From CATOSD01 sp965226695 (GTDB taxonomy: Bacteria; Chloroflexota; Dehalococcoidia; Lucifugimonadales; CATOSD01), in NCBI GenBank assembly GCA_965226695.1, contig OZ245405.1, positions 1,426,001 through 1,490,000 of the forward strand: a stretch of 64,000 nucleotides of DNA, read 5' to 3'. Shown here one piece after another: positions 27,401-35,350 of this stretch; within the stretch, counting starts at the first letter, position 1, and every line of letters begins with the position of its first letter. Under the pieces are notes generated by a model. The model was not told where the DNA came from. It saw nothing but the letters and a program-made list of their open reading frames with translations, and made no database searches. Position numbers and translations under genes: made by a program.

Positions 27401-28136
27401 CGGAAGCGTAGAAGGCCTCCGGCGTCTGGCCGCTGAGCGTGCGGCCGCTGGCGTCCACAATGGTGCCCGACACCATGACCGGCACGCGCACACCGAGTTC
27501 CTCGAACAGGCCTTGGATGGCGAACAGCGCCGCCTTGGCGTTCAGCGTATCGAACACCGTTTCCACCATCAGCACGTGCGCTCCGCCGTGCAGCAGGCCG
27601 CGGGCCGCCTCGCCGTAGGCGTGCGCCAGACCGTCGAAGGTCACGTTTCGAAACCCCGGGTCGTTCACGTCCGGCGATATGGACGCCGTTCTGTTGGTAG
27701 GCCCCAGCGTCCCGACCACGAAACGGGGCTTGTCCGGGTTCCTTGCACTGAACTCGTCCGCGGCCTCCCGCGCCAGCCGGGCGGACTCGCGGTTCATCTC
27801 GTAGACGTACTCCTCCAGCCCGTAGTCTGACTGGGAAATGGACGTCGCGGTGAAGGTGTTCGTGGTGAGCAGGTCAGCGCCGGCCTCGAGGTACTGTCGC
27901 GTTACCTGCATCACCAGGTCCGGCCGAGTAAGCGATAGCACGTCGATGTTGCCCCGGATGTCACGGGGATGGTCGCGAAAGCGGTCGCCGCGATAGTCGC
28001 CCTCTTCCAGGCCGCGGCCTTGCAGCATAGTGCCCCAGGCGCCGTCCATGACCATGACGCGCTCAGCCAGTATCGCCTCCAGGTCGGCGGTGGCGTCGGC
28101 TATGTGGTCGGGACGATCATTAGTGGCATCTGTCAT
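24402..28136 (-). CDS. metH: Cobalamin-dependent methionine synthase
   Basis: MetH transfers a methyl group from methyl-tetrahydrofolate to homocysteine through cobalamin. The 1244-residue protein has all four modules: homocysteine domain with zinc cysteines in GLNCALGS and VGSCCGSTPTH (about 320), pterin domain starting NVGERTNVTGS (about 370), cobalamin cap and Rossmann domain with DVHDIGKKIVG carrying the cobalt-ligand histidine (about 765), and the AdoMet reactivation domain with RPAPGYPACPDH (about 1150). I see no cobalamin or SAM riboswitch in the 200 bases upstream. Confidence 0.97.
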   Translation of the reverse strand: MTDATNDRPDHIADATADLEAILAERVMVMDGAWGTMLQGRGLEEGDYRGDRFRDHPRDIRGNIDVLSLTRPDLVMQVTRQYLEAGADLLTTNTFTATSISQSDYGLEEYVYEMNRESARLAREAADEFSARNPDKPRFVVGTLGPTNRTASISPDVNDPGFRNVTFDGLAHAYGEAARGLLHGGAHVLMVETVFDTLNAKAALFAIQGLFEELGVRVPVMVSGTIVDASGRTLSGQTPEAFYASVFTQMPLLSVGLNCALGSREMAQHLAALSGICEEFVSCHPNAGLPNELGEYEETPEFMAAQAAARVQTGHANIVGSCCGSTPTHTRAIVAAVAGMAPRQRREGSGRTYLSGMELLEIRPDSNFINVGERTNVTGSARFRRLIRRGRYEEAISVARQQVEDGAQIIDVNMDEGLLDSEAAMGRFLSLLVAEPDISRVPIMIDSSRFSVIEEGLKFVQGKCVVNSISLKEGEEEFRTHARLVRRHGAAVIVMAFDEEGQADTVERKIGICERSHRILVDELGFRPEDIIFDPNIFAVGTGIEEHDLYGVNYIEAARQIKRKFPLSHVSGGVSNISFSFRGNDAVREAIHSVFLYHATRAGMDMGIVNAGQLAVYANIPDELREAAEDVVLARHPEATERLVRLAETVRGEARERVVDDAWRGGTVGERLTYAMVKGIDDHIVDDVEEARLGAERPIEVIEGPLMDGMNTVGDLFGSGQMFLPQVVKSARVMKKAVAHLVPFIEREKAESGASGSRGKIVMATVKGDVHDIGKKIVGVVLGCNNYEVIDLGVMVSFQKILDTAAEERADVIGLSGLITPSLDEMVTVAKEMSRQELSVPLLIGGATTSSAHTALRIDPEYSHPVMHVKDASRSVGVMGRLMSRESREEFAVEVKRDYERIRVDRAARGQRTRLLTLREARRRRAELDWASAAPQPTFLGVRAFPDYPLDDLLDQIDWTPFFTTWEMRGRYPDILNSPTYGKEARTLLDDAKAMLRRMVDERILTANAVVGFWPAESNGDDVVLYEDETRDRPLAEFHFLRQQTDRARSRAGTDPSNLCLADFVAPAESGVADHLGLFAVTAGVGLEEFANALEREHDDYGSIMAKALADRLAEAMAERMHELVRRELWGYAREERLTNEELIREKYQGIRPAPGYPACPDHTEKGLLFDLLDAESSASVKLTENFAMWPAASVSGFYFAHPDARYFGVGRIGRDAVEDYARRKGMDVLEVERWLRPSLAYDA

Positions 28137-28325
28137 GAATTATTCCTTACGTGGTTTTCCCCTGCTTGCACCGGGTGAATGAAGGGTCCAGGGACGCCCC
28201 CAATCGGCAGCCAATGGTGCGCGGGGGCTGGTTGAGGCGGTTAGCGAGCCGCTCTCATTCTACAGGAAGTCCAGTGGCATAACACCGCAACCCGGCCGGA
28301 CGCGAACACGGCGCGCTATTTCGGT

Positions 28326-28331
28326 TACAAT
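28326..28331 (+). promoter_or_regulatory. Promoter -10 box of thiI, leaderless start
   Basis: TACAAT ends six bases before the ATG at 28338, so transcription should begin at about the A of the ATG. There is no ribosome-binding site between them. No clear -35 box is present at the usual spacing. Confidence 0.5.
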
Positions 28332-28337
28332 GTCGGC

Positions 28338-29510
28338 ATGGATACCCATGTCATTGTAAGGTTCCACGAGGCGGCGCTAAAGGGCAAGAACCGCCCGATG
28401 TTCATCCGGCAGCTCGCGCACAATCTGAGGCGCGCCACCATGGACACCGGCGTCACCCGCGTTTGGCTTGGCCACCTGTTCGTTGCGCTCCGCCTCCCCG
28501 AAGGTGTGGACTGGCCGCTGGTGCGCGAGCGCGTGTCTCAGTGCTTTGGCGTCGCCAAGTACTACCGCGCCTGGCAGGTGCCGCCCAACCTCGACAGGGT
28601 CAGGTCGCTCCTCGCCGAGCAGTTGGGGCGCCGCACGTTCGACACTTTCCGCATCACCGCAAACCGTGCCGACAAGCGCTTTCCCAAGACTTCGCTGGAC
28701 ATCAACATCGAGCTTGGCGCCTACGTCGAGGCGTTGACAGGCGCGGCGGTGGACCTGTCTAACCCCGACCTTGAGATATTCGTGGACGTGATCGGCAAGT
28801 CGATCCTGGTCTACTTCGACGAGATGAAAGCCTACGGCGGCCTGCCGCTCGGCGTAAGCGGCCAGACGATGACGCTGCTGTCCGGGGGCATAGATTCACC
28901 GGTGGCGGCCTGGCACATAATGAAGCGGGGCAGCCCCACGCACCTGGTCCACTTCCACAGCTACCCGCTGGTCGACTCGTCCTCCATCGAGAAGGCCGAG
29001 GAGCTGGCGATGCACCTTTCGCGCTACCAGTACGACTCCACGCTCATCCTGGCGCCGTTCGCGGAGGTGCAGAAGCGCATAATCGTCGCCACGCCGAAGT
29101 CATACCGCGTGGTGCTGTACCGCCGGTTCATGGTGCGCATCGCCGAGGAGCTGGCGAGGCGGCACGGCGCGATCGCGCTGGTCACGGGCGAAAGCCTGGC
29201 GCAGGTCAGCTCGCAGACTATGGAGAACATCGCGGCCATCGACGAGGCGGGCCAGATGCCCATCCTGCGTCCGCTGATAGGCTTCAACAAGAACGAGATA
29301 ATAGACATCGCCCGCGAGATAGGCACATTCGAAGTGTCGATTCTGCCGGACCAGGACTGCTGCTCGCTTTTCGTGCCTGCTCATCCGGTCATACACGGCG
29401 ACGTCAAGGTAGTGCACAGGCTGGAGGCCGAGTTGCCCGTGCGTGAGTTGGTCAACTCGGCGGTGGAGCATGTCAAGATTCGCCGGTTCGCTTTCCCGCC
29501 CACATCGTGA
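28338..29510 (+). CDS. thiI: tRNA 4-thiouridine synthase ThiI
   Basis: ThiI adenylates U8 of tRNA and passes sulfur for 4-thiouridine; in some bacteria it also serves thiazole synthesis. The 390-residue protein has an N-terminal ferredoxin-like and THUMP region (about 1-165) and a PP-loop ATPase domain with SGGIDSPVA near 182. It ends without the rhodanese domain found in E. coli ThiI. The DQDCCSLFVPAHP segment carries cysteines often seen in this short form. It starts leaderless. Confidence 0.94.
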   Translation: MDTHVIVRFHEAALKGKNRPMFIRQLAHNLRRATMDTGVTRVWLGHLFVALRLPEGVDWPLVRERVSQCFGVAKYYRAWQVPPNLDRVRSLLAEQLGRRTFDTFRITANRADKRFPKTSLDINIELGAYVEALTGAAVDLSNPDLEIFVDVIGKSILVYFDEMKAYGGLPLGVSGQTMTLLSGGIDSPVAAWHIMKRGSPTHLVHFHSYPLVDSSSIEKAEELAMHLSRYQYDSTLILAPFAEVQKRIIVATPKSYRVVLYRRFMVRIAEELARRHGAIALVTGESLAQVSSQTMENIAAIDEAGQMPILRPLIGFNKNEIIDIAREIGTFEVSILPDQDCCSLFVPAHPVIHGDVKVVHRLEAELPVRELVNSAVEHVKIRRFAFPPTS

Positions 29511-29532
29511 CCTCAGCGTCCTTAGTGGATGC

Positions 29533-31065
29533 TCAGTTGCCGCCCCGTTTACCCAGCGAGACCATGAACATAACGCTCTTGCCCCGCGCGTGTGGGGAGA
29601 AGAAGTCGGTGACTTGGTCGTCGTAGAACGTCAGTCCCGTCGCACCGAAACGCTGAGCATATGAGGCGAGATAGATTCGACCCGCGGTTATGCTTGCGTC
29701 CAGTTGAGCCGCCCTGTATCCTCTGTTGCCGAACCGCTCCAGTACGGGCGCGAGATCACACATGAAGAAGATATTGACGCTGGCATCGGCAGCGAGCGCC
29801 TGGCCCAGCCCAAGGAAACCTGCCTCGGCGCGGAACTCACCCTCTTTAAGCATCTCCAGCGCGAGCCTGTCCCGGTGAAAGACGTATGCTCCCTCGGCGA
29901 GGCCATCCACCGCGTTGACCAGCACGTAAATGTCGTTGAGTGCGGAGCCGGGCGCCGCCAGGAAGTCGGCGGGCACTCCCCTCGTCGCCCGCTCCAGCGC
30001 GGTCGATAGCTGTGCGAAGGATATGGACTCACGAGAGAACCGGCGCGTTGAACCCCGTCGCAAGATAACGCTCTCTATGGAATCTGGCGGTGTGTCTTCC
30101 TCGGATGAGGGGCGCAGCGGCGTGAGCCGTCCGGCGGGCGCTGGCATGGACGATTGCGGCGGCTCGACCGGCCAGGATGCGGCCTCCTCGAAACTCACCA
30201 AAGACGACGCCGCGTGTATCTCTCGAATGGCGGGGAAGTCGATTTCGTGGCTGGATATGGGTACCGTCTCGAAGTTCAAGGGGTGAAGATTCTTGCGCGG
30301 CAGCGACGTCGAATCAGGGGAGGACCCCAAGGGCACGACCGCGAGCGGCAGCTCCCGCAGCGGGTCCAGCCCCAGCAGTTCGCTGATAGAGTTGTCGATG
30401 AAGCCCGCGGCGACTCTCGCCGGAACGCCGCTCGCGGAGCATATCGCCAGCGTGTTCGCCAGTATCGTACCGCAGTCCCAAAAGGCGTGGCGGTACTCCC
30501 GCGCCTGGTACTTGCAGGCGTTGCGCCACGTCACGTCCGTGAAGACGATGCTCGCCGGCGCGGCAGCAATGCCCGGCTCGCCACCTGCGGCGTTAGCGGC
30601 GGCCAAACGGTAGTCGCCCTGCCTCAGCAGGTCCAGCGACGACCCATCAGGGTCGTAGTGATACACACCCGTGTCCAGGCCCTGAATGTCGCCGCAAACC
30701 ACGTAAAGCTCGATATGGAACAGCGCGCCCGTACAGGCAGCGGCGCGGAACGCCATCGGCCCGCCTGGGCGCCGCAATGTCTTCGTGATGCCGGCGGAGT
30801 AATGTAGAATCCTGCTCAGCGCCTCGAATCCCGGCGTTCGCACCGCCCCGCCATCGCCATCGTTCACCGAAATGGCGGTCAGCGCCGGCAGGTCGGCAGG
30901 TGGGCCGTCGAGGGCGAGGGGCACGGAATCGACCTCCCTGTACAACTTGTACGGCAGCGGAGGGTGCATGGGATCCCACACGTGGTTTCTGTCCATAAGG
31001 CCGCCATCGGGATGATTGGTGCCCCGGTGGTAGCGGAGGGCGGCCTCGGTGTCTCTGTTCGTCAT
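29533..31065 (-). CDS. SagB/ThcOx-type oxidoreductase with two nitroreductase domains
   Basis: The 510-residue protein (ATG at 31065, AAAGGA upstream) contains two FMN nitroreductase-like halves. The first spans roughly 70-270 and the second roughly 320-500, each with a helix-rich start: GFEALSRILHYSAGITKTL in the first, RRGSTRRFSRESISFAQLS in the second. Such doubled SagB/ThcOx proteins are known; single-domain relatives oxidise azolines in peptide natural products, but no cyclodehydratase or precursor peptide gene is near, so a stand-alone redox role is more likely. It is divergent from thiL. Confidence 0.82.
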   Translation of the reverse strand: MTNRDTEAALRYHRGTNHPDGGLMDRNHVWDPMHPPLPYKLYREVDSVPLALDGPPADLPALTAISVNDGDGGAVRTPGFEALSRILHYSAGITKTLRRPGGPMAFRAAACTGALFHIELYVVCGDIQGLDTGVYHYDPDGSSLDLLRQGDYRLAAANAAGGEPGIAAAPASIVFTDVTWRNACKYQAREYRHAFWDCGTILANTLAICSASGVPARVAAGFIDNSISELLGLDPLRELPLAVVPLGSSPDSTSLPRKNLHPLNFETVPISSHEIDFPAIREIHAASSLVSFEEAASWPVEPPQSSMPAPAGRLTPLRPSSEEDTPPDSIESVILRRGSTRRFSRESISFAQLSTALERATRGVPADFLAAPGSALNDIYVLVNAVDGLAEGAYVFHRDRLALEMLKEGEFRAEAGFLGLGQALAADASVNIFFMCDLAPVLERFGNRGYRAAQLDASITAGRIYLASYAQRFGATGLTFYDDQVTDFFSPHARGKSVMFMVSLGKRGGN

Positions 31066-31148
31066 GAAGTCGTCCTTTCGCGTAGGGTATGCACAGATCA
31101 TACTCCAAGTGCGGGGGAGTTGGCAGAACTCCGAGTCCCCCAAGCCCG

Positions 31149-31183
31149 CCATCCTTCGTGCCCTTCGAGCCCTTCGTGGATAG
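31149..31183. repeat. Short intergenic repeat with CCTTCGTG-type units
   Basis: Three near-copies of CCTTCGxG follow each other (CCTTCGTG, CCTTCGAG, CCTTCGTGG). The stretch lies between the divergent SagB-like gene and thiL, just upstream of the thiL promoter. It resembles short dispersed intergenic repeats, but only one copy is in this window. Confidence 0.4.
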
Positions 31184-31192
31184 TCCCCGCTG

Positions 31193-31222
31193 TTGGACGG
31201 TCAATTTGAGGGCGCGTATAAT
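31193..31222 (+). promoter_or_regulatory. thiL promoter, leaderless transcript
   Basis: TTGGAC at 31193-31198 and a perfect TATAAT at 31217-31222 are 18 bases apart. The ATG at 31230 begins 8 bases after the -10 box, which is where transcription should start. An in-frame ATG at 31221 lies inside the -10 box and therefore cannot be on the message. Confidence 0.7.
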
Positions 31223-31229
31223 GCGGCCC

Positions 31230-32276
31230 ATGCTGGTGCAAGACGTAGGTGAATTCGGACTCATCGAGTTGTTGGCCCGTGCCGTCGCGCACGACAACGA
31301 CGCCCTCATCGCGGGGTTGGGCCGGCGCGGCTTTCGCGTCCGGCTGTCCATAGGCGACGATGCCGCCGCCGTGAGCGCGCCCGCCGGCATGAGGACGCTG
31401 ACCACCGACACTATGGTGGAGGGCGTACACTTCGACTTGGCCCACACGCCCTGGCATGACCTGGGCTGGAAGGCGCTGGCGGTGAACCTCAGCGACGCCG
31501 CCGCAATGGGCGCCGAGCCCGTGTGCTCGCTGGTCACACTGGGACTGCGCCCGGACTTGCCGGCGTCCGGTCTGTTGGAGATGTACGCTGGCATGATGGA
31601 GGCCCACGGCTGCTACGGTGGAGCACTTGTCGGCGGCGACGTGGTGAAGTCCCCTACCTTCTTCGTTACGGTTGCGCTCGAGGGCGCGGCGCAGACGCCG
31701 GACGGGAGGGAGCGCCTACTTACGCGGGACTCGGCCAGGCCGGGCGACGTGATCGCGGTGACCGGCCACCTTGGCTGCTCGGCGGGCGGGCTGCGAATGA
31801 TGACGGGCGGACTCGAGTCCAGTATGGACGCCGTGACAGCACGTCACCTCCGCGAGGCGCACAACCGGCCCGCGCCGCGTGTGGCGCAGGGTGCGGCGCT
31901 GGCAGCAGCGGGCGTGAGGGCCGCAATGGACGTTAGCGACGGCCTAGTGGCCGACCTGGGCAAGTTGTGCGAGGCGAGCGGTGTGGGCGCCGTGTTGGGT
32001 GGGGCGCACCTGGCCGCCGACGACTGCCTGCGGCGAGCGTTTCCCGGCGAGTGGCTGGAGCTCGCGCTGTGCGGCGGCGAGGACTACGAACTGCTCTTCA
32101 CCGCACCGCCGGACGTGCTGGAGAGCGCCGTCCGCGCGGTCGAAATCCCCGTCCACGTAATCGGCGAGATAGTGGAAGGCCCGCCATCAGTAAGGGTGCT
32201 GGACGCCGCGGGACGCGAGGTCGGGCTTGCCGCCGGCGGCTGGGACCACTTCTCGGCCGGCGGCCCAACCCCGTGA
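31230..32276 (+). CDS. thiL: Thiamine-monophosphate kinase
   Basis: ThiL phosphorylates thiamine monophosphate to the active diphosphate. The 348-residue protein from ATG 31230 begins MLVQDVGEFGLIELL, with the family motifs IGDDAAAV (Mg/ATP-binding aspartates, about 35-42), TTDTMVEGVHFDL, ALAVNLSDAAAMGA and the late AMDVSDGLVADLGKL. The start is fixed by the promoter, since upstream in-frame codons are not transcribed. With thiI, this is the second thiamine/thiouridine-related gene nearby, although they are separate units. Confidence 0.95.
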   Translation: MLVQDVGEFGLIELLARAVAHDNDALIAGLGRRGFRVRLSIGDDAAAVSAPAGMRTLTTDTMVEGVHFDLAHTPWHDLGWKALAVNLSDAAAMGAEPVCSLVTLGLRPDLPASGLLEMYAGMMEAHGCYGGALVGGDVVKSPTFFVTVALEGAAQTPDGRERLLTRDSARPGDVIAVTGHLGCSAGGLRMMTGGLESSMDAVTARHLREAHNRPAPRVAQGAALAAAGVRAAMDVSDGLVADLGKLCEASGVGAVLGGAHLAADDCLRRAFPGEWLELALCGGEDYELLFTAPPDVLESAVRAVEIPVHVIGEIVEGPPSVRVLDAAGREVGLAAGGWDHFSAGGPTP

Positions 32277-32347
32277 CGTCCGGGTTCGACTTTGGAATTG
32301 GTCCCGGAAGGGCGCGTACCTCCGGGCCGTGGAGGCCGTGACCGAAG

Positions 32348-32644
32348 ATGGAACGAATCACAATAAGCATAGAAACGGACGGCGGCCTTCGCGCGAGCGA
32401 GACCATCGCTGACCTGCGCAACGCGTCTGAGGTGTTGTTCTTTCCCATGAAACTGGTGGGCTTCTGGGACCACCAGGCGGGGATGCACCTGTGCCCGCAG
32501 GAGGAGCGCCGCCAGCAGTGCCCGCACACGCTGCCGGAAACCGACCCTGCGAGAATAGATTACGCGACCGCGCTTCAGAGGGAGCGCGGCGCCAACCTGG
32601 AGCTGACTTTCCCCCACGCGGGCCTGGTAATCTATCTGTCTTGA
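32348..32644 (+). CDS. Small hypothetical protein
   Basis: A 98-residue protein of unknown function, beginning MERITISIETDGGLRASETI. It has two cysteine-containing segments (HLCPQEERR and QQCPHTLPE) and ends with a short hydrophobic strand. It lies 70 bases after thiL on the same strand, with GGAGG about 12 bases before the ATG, slightly far. No domain is recognised. Confidence 0.5.
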   Translation: MERITISIETDGGLRASETIADLRNASEVLFFPMKLVGFWDHQAGMHLCPQEERRQQCPHTLPETDPARIDYATALQRERGANLELTFPHAGLVIYLS

Positions 32645-32686
32645 CGAAGCGCCCCCACGCGGGGCTTGTGGGCGACAGCTCCATTG

Positions 32687-32715
32687 TGTAGGGGCGGGTT
32701 TGCAACCCGCCCGCC
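32687..32715. repeat. Intergenic palindrome, family B (GGGCGGGTT-AACCCGCCC)
   Basis: TGTAGGGGCGGGTT then TGC then AACCCGCCC forms a 9-bp perfect stem with a 3-base loop at 32692-32712. A second copy with the same TGTAGG lead-in is at 43444-43470. Both lie between genes, and the palindrome would fold in either transcript direction. Confidence 0.7.
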
Positions 32716-32764
32716 TGGAAATCGCATCGGCCGGTTTATACACAACACACAGGTGAGGATTGCG

Positions 32765-34360
32765 ATGGTGGAATTGAAAACACTTAGGCGTTCGATGGCC
32801 CCATACGAGGCCTACCCGGTGCAGGCGCTGCTGACGCGAGCGGCTGCACGCGACCCCAACGGCATCGCCGTGATTGACGGCGAAAGAAGCTACACGTTTG
32901 CGCAGCTTGCCGAGTACAGCGATCGATTCGCCGCCGCGCTCGCGACCCTGGGCGTGGCGAAGGGCGACACCGTTGGACTCATCGCGCCCAATTGCGTCGA
33001 GTTCGTCATAGCCTTCTACGCAATCGTCAAGGCGGGCGGCGTCGCGTCCACGATCAACTCCGGATACCGCGAGCGCGAGATAGCCCACCAGCTAAACAAC
33101 AGCGGCTCCAGTGTCCTCGTCGTACACCACAGCCTGCTGGAGATGGCGCGGCTTGCCAGGGACGCGGCCCCCTGCGTCGAGCGTCTCATCGTGATCGAGG
33201 ACTCCGCCGATGACTCGGACTCGTTCTGGGGTCTGATAGAGTCCGCGCCCTCAGCCGTGCCGGACGTGCGAATAGATCCCATCGAGGACCTCGCCGCACT
33301 GCCATACTCCAGCGGCACCACCGGCCTGTCCAAGGGCGTCATGCTCACGCACCAGAATCTGACGACCAACCTCACGCAGTTCGTGGTGAGGCCCGGTGAG
33401 TCGGTCAAGCTCACCGCAGATGACGTGCTGCTTGTGCACCTGCCGCTGTTCCACATCTACGGAATGCAGGCTCTGATGAACGCCGCCGTGATGACGGGCG
33501 CGACGCAAGTTATGATGGGCCGGTTCGACATGGACGCGCTGCTGGGCCTCATGTCGCGGCACGGCGTCACGCAACTCTACACGGTGCCGCCCGTCGCCCT
33601 TGGACTGACGCTGTATCCGGGCGTATCGGACTACGACCTTTCCGCTCTCAAAGTCGGGTTCCTCGCCGCTGCGCCGTGCTCCGCGGAGCTGCAGCAAAAG
33701 ATGGCCGAGGCCGTCGGCGCGCCGGTCATCCAGGGCTACGGCATGACCGAGCTCTCCCCGGTGTCCAACGTAGACTTCTCGGAGCCGCACCTGGCGACTC
33801 CTGGCTCCGTCGGCCCGGCGCTGGCCGACACCGAAGAGCGTGTGGTCGACCTGGAGACGGGCGAGAGGGACTTGCCGGCGGGGGAGATAGGAGAGCTCCT
33901 CGTTCGCGGGCCCCAGGTGATGAAGGGCTACTACCAGAACGACGCGGCCACCGCCGAGACCATAACCGAGGACGGCTGGCTGCGCACCGGCGACATCGTT
34001 CGCGCCAACGAGTCCGGTAGCGTGTGGGTGCTGGACCGCAAGAAGGAGCTCATAAAGTACAAGGGCTTCCAGGTTCCGCCCGCCGAGCTCGAGGGCCTGC
34101 TCCTCGAACACCCGGCCATCGCCGACGCCGCTGTCATCGGCAAGCTGGACGAAGAATCGGGCGAGATTCCCAAGGCGTTCGTGGTGCGCAGGCCGGGAGT
34201 TGAGGTGACCGGCGACGACGTAATGGCATTCGTCGCGGGCAAGGTCGCCACGTTCAAGCGCGTGCGCGAGGTGGAGTTCACCGACGCCATCCCCAAGAAC
34301 GCATCCGGCAAGATACTGCGGCGAACCCTCATAGAGAAGGAGCGTGGCACGGCAGGCTGA
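32765..34360 (+). CDS. Acyl-CoA synthetase / 4-coumarate-CoA ligase-like enzyme
   Basis: This 531-residue adenylate-forming enzyme joins a carboxylic acid to CoA with ATP. The P-loop YSSGTTGLSKGVM is near 180, GYGMTELSP near 323, TGDIV with the hinge LDRKKELIKYKGFQ near 425-438, and the C-terminal catalytic Lys in PKNASGKILRR. The layout is closest to 4-coumarate-CoA ligase-like and medium-chain ligases. The ATG at 32765 has GGTGAGG upstream; the frame extends further upstream through a repeat and is not coding there. No aromatic-degradation genes adjoin it. Confidence 0.9.
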   Translation: MVELKTLRRSMAPYEAYPVQALLTRAAARDPNGIAVIDGERSYTFAQLAEYSDRFAAALATLGVAKGDTVGLIAPNCVEFVIAFYAIVKAGGVASTINSGYREREIAHQLNNSGSSVLVVHHSLLEMARLARDAAPCVERLIVIEDSADDSDSFWGLIESAPSAVPDVRIDPIEDLAALPYSSGTTGLSKGVMLTHQNLTTNLTQFVVRPGESVKLTADDVLLVHLPLFHIYGMQALMNAAVMTGATQVMMGRFDMDALLGLMSRHGVTQLYTVPPVALGLTLYPGVSDYDLSALKVGFLAAAPCSAELQQKMAEAVGAPVIQGYGMTELSPVSNVDFSEPHLATPGSVGPALADTEERVVDLETGERDLPAGEIGELLVRGPQVMKGYYQNDAATAETITEDGWLRTGDIVRANESGSVWVLDRKKELIKYKGFQVPPAELEGLLLEHPAIADAAVIGKLDEESGEIPKAFVVRRPGVEVTGDDVMAFVAGKVATFKRVREVEFTDAIPKNASGKILRRTLIEKERGTAG

Positions 34361-34390
34361 AACGGTTGGCTCCGGGTGTGCTGGTCGTCT

Positions 34391-35257
34391 CTACTCGACC
34401 AGTCCCACCTGCCAGTAGCGCCTGCCTTCCTTACGTCTGACCGTCCCGAACCCTGGGGCTGGGAAGTGGCACGATATGACAGGAGTTCCCTGGGCCTCCA
34501 CGTCGTCCAACATCTTCCTGCGGGTCTCGGTGGACAGCGGCCAGTCGTAATCGAAGATACAGTTCCAGTCGTCCTCGGTCACCTGTGCCGGATGCACCAG
34601 CACGTCCCCCTGAATCAGGGCCGCTTCGCCTTGCGAGCGTACGAGGACGCTCATGTGACCCGGCGTATGGCCGGGCGTGTGCAGTACCCTGACCTCAGAA
34701 GTCAGGTCGGTATCCTCGCTCAGGGCGTCGAACAGGCCCATTTCGACTATTGGCTCCACGCACCTATCCATGAAAGGAAAGGGCAGAGCCGCCTGTACTT
34801 CCGGCCTGCGAAAGTGGTCGAGATCGGCTTGGTGGGCCATATACCGGGCATTCGGAAAGGCCGGAGCGAGCTCGCCGTGCCGCTCGACAACGTTCCAGCC
34901 CACGTGGTCCGAATGGAGATGGGAGATGAAGACGGTATCCACCTCCTCCGGGCTGACGCCCTTGGCCGCGAGATCGCCCATCAACTCTCCTCGACGTCCA
35001 CCTATCGACTCGATGGGGCCTTCCCCATATCCCGTGTCGATGAGTATGGTCCGGCCCTGAGACCGCAGCAGGTAGCACCCTATCTCTATCAGCATGTGTT
35101 CGCCGTCGAACGTGTCGGGATAAAGCTCCTTGTAGGGGTCCCAGTCCTTTGCGTCGGTTCCGGGGAACAGTTGCGGGATGGGCGTCGGGAACGGCAGGTT
35201 CATATCGGAAAGTGCGACTATCTCTACGTCGCCCACCTTCAATGAGAATTCGGACAT
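34391..35257 (-). CDS. MBL-fold metallo-hydrolase
   Basis: The 288-residue protein has the metallo-beta-lactamase metal motif HLHSDH at about residues 112-117 and a later HTPGHTPGHMS that supplies another metal histidine, followed by QGDVLVHP. This looks like the lactonase/AHL-lactonase-type subfamily that binds two metals. The ATG at 35257 has GGAGGG three bases upstream; six further in-frame residues are not supported. It is followed upstream by an amidohydrolase on the same strand. Substrate unknown. Confidence 0.88.
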   Translation of the reverse strand: MSEFSLKVGDVEIVALSDMNLPFPTPIPQLFPGTDAKDWDPYKELYPDTFDGEHMLIEIGCYLLRSQGRTILIDTGYGEGPIESIGGRRGELMGDLAAKGVSPEEVDTVFISHLHSDHVGWNVVERHGELAPAFPNARYMAHQADLDHFRRPEVQAALPFPFMDRCVEPIVEMGLFDALSEDTDLTSEVRVLHTPGHTPGHMSVLVRSQGEAALIQGDVLVHPAQVTEDDWNCIFDYDWPLSTETRRKMLDDVEAQGTPVISCHFPAPGFGTVRRKEGRRYWQVGLVE

Positions 35258-35350
35258 ACTCCCTCCGGGCCGCACGCTGGCGGCGGCGGTTTACGCGGAT
35301 GTAGACAGCCAATACTTTCGGCGGTCAGAAGCGGGGAGCCGGGACGTCCC

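Noticed and set aside
28137..28337. A cobalamin or SAM riboswitch before metH
   Set aside because: I looked for the conserved boxes and hairpins and found none.
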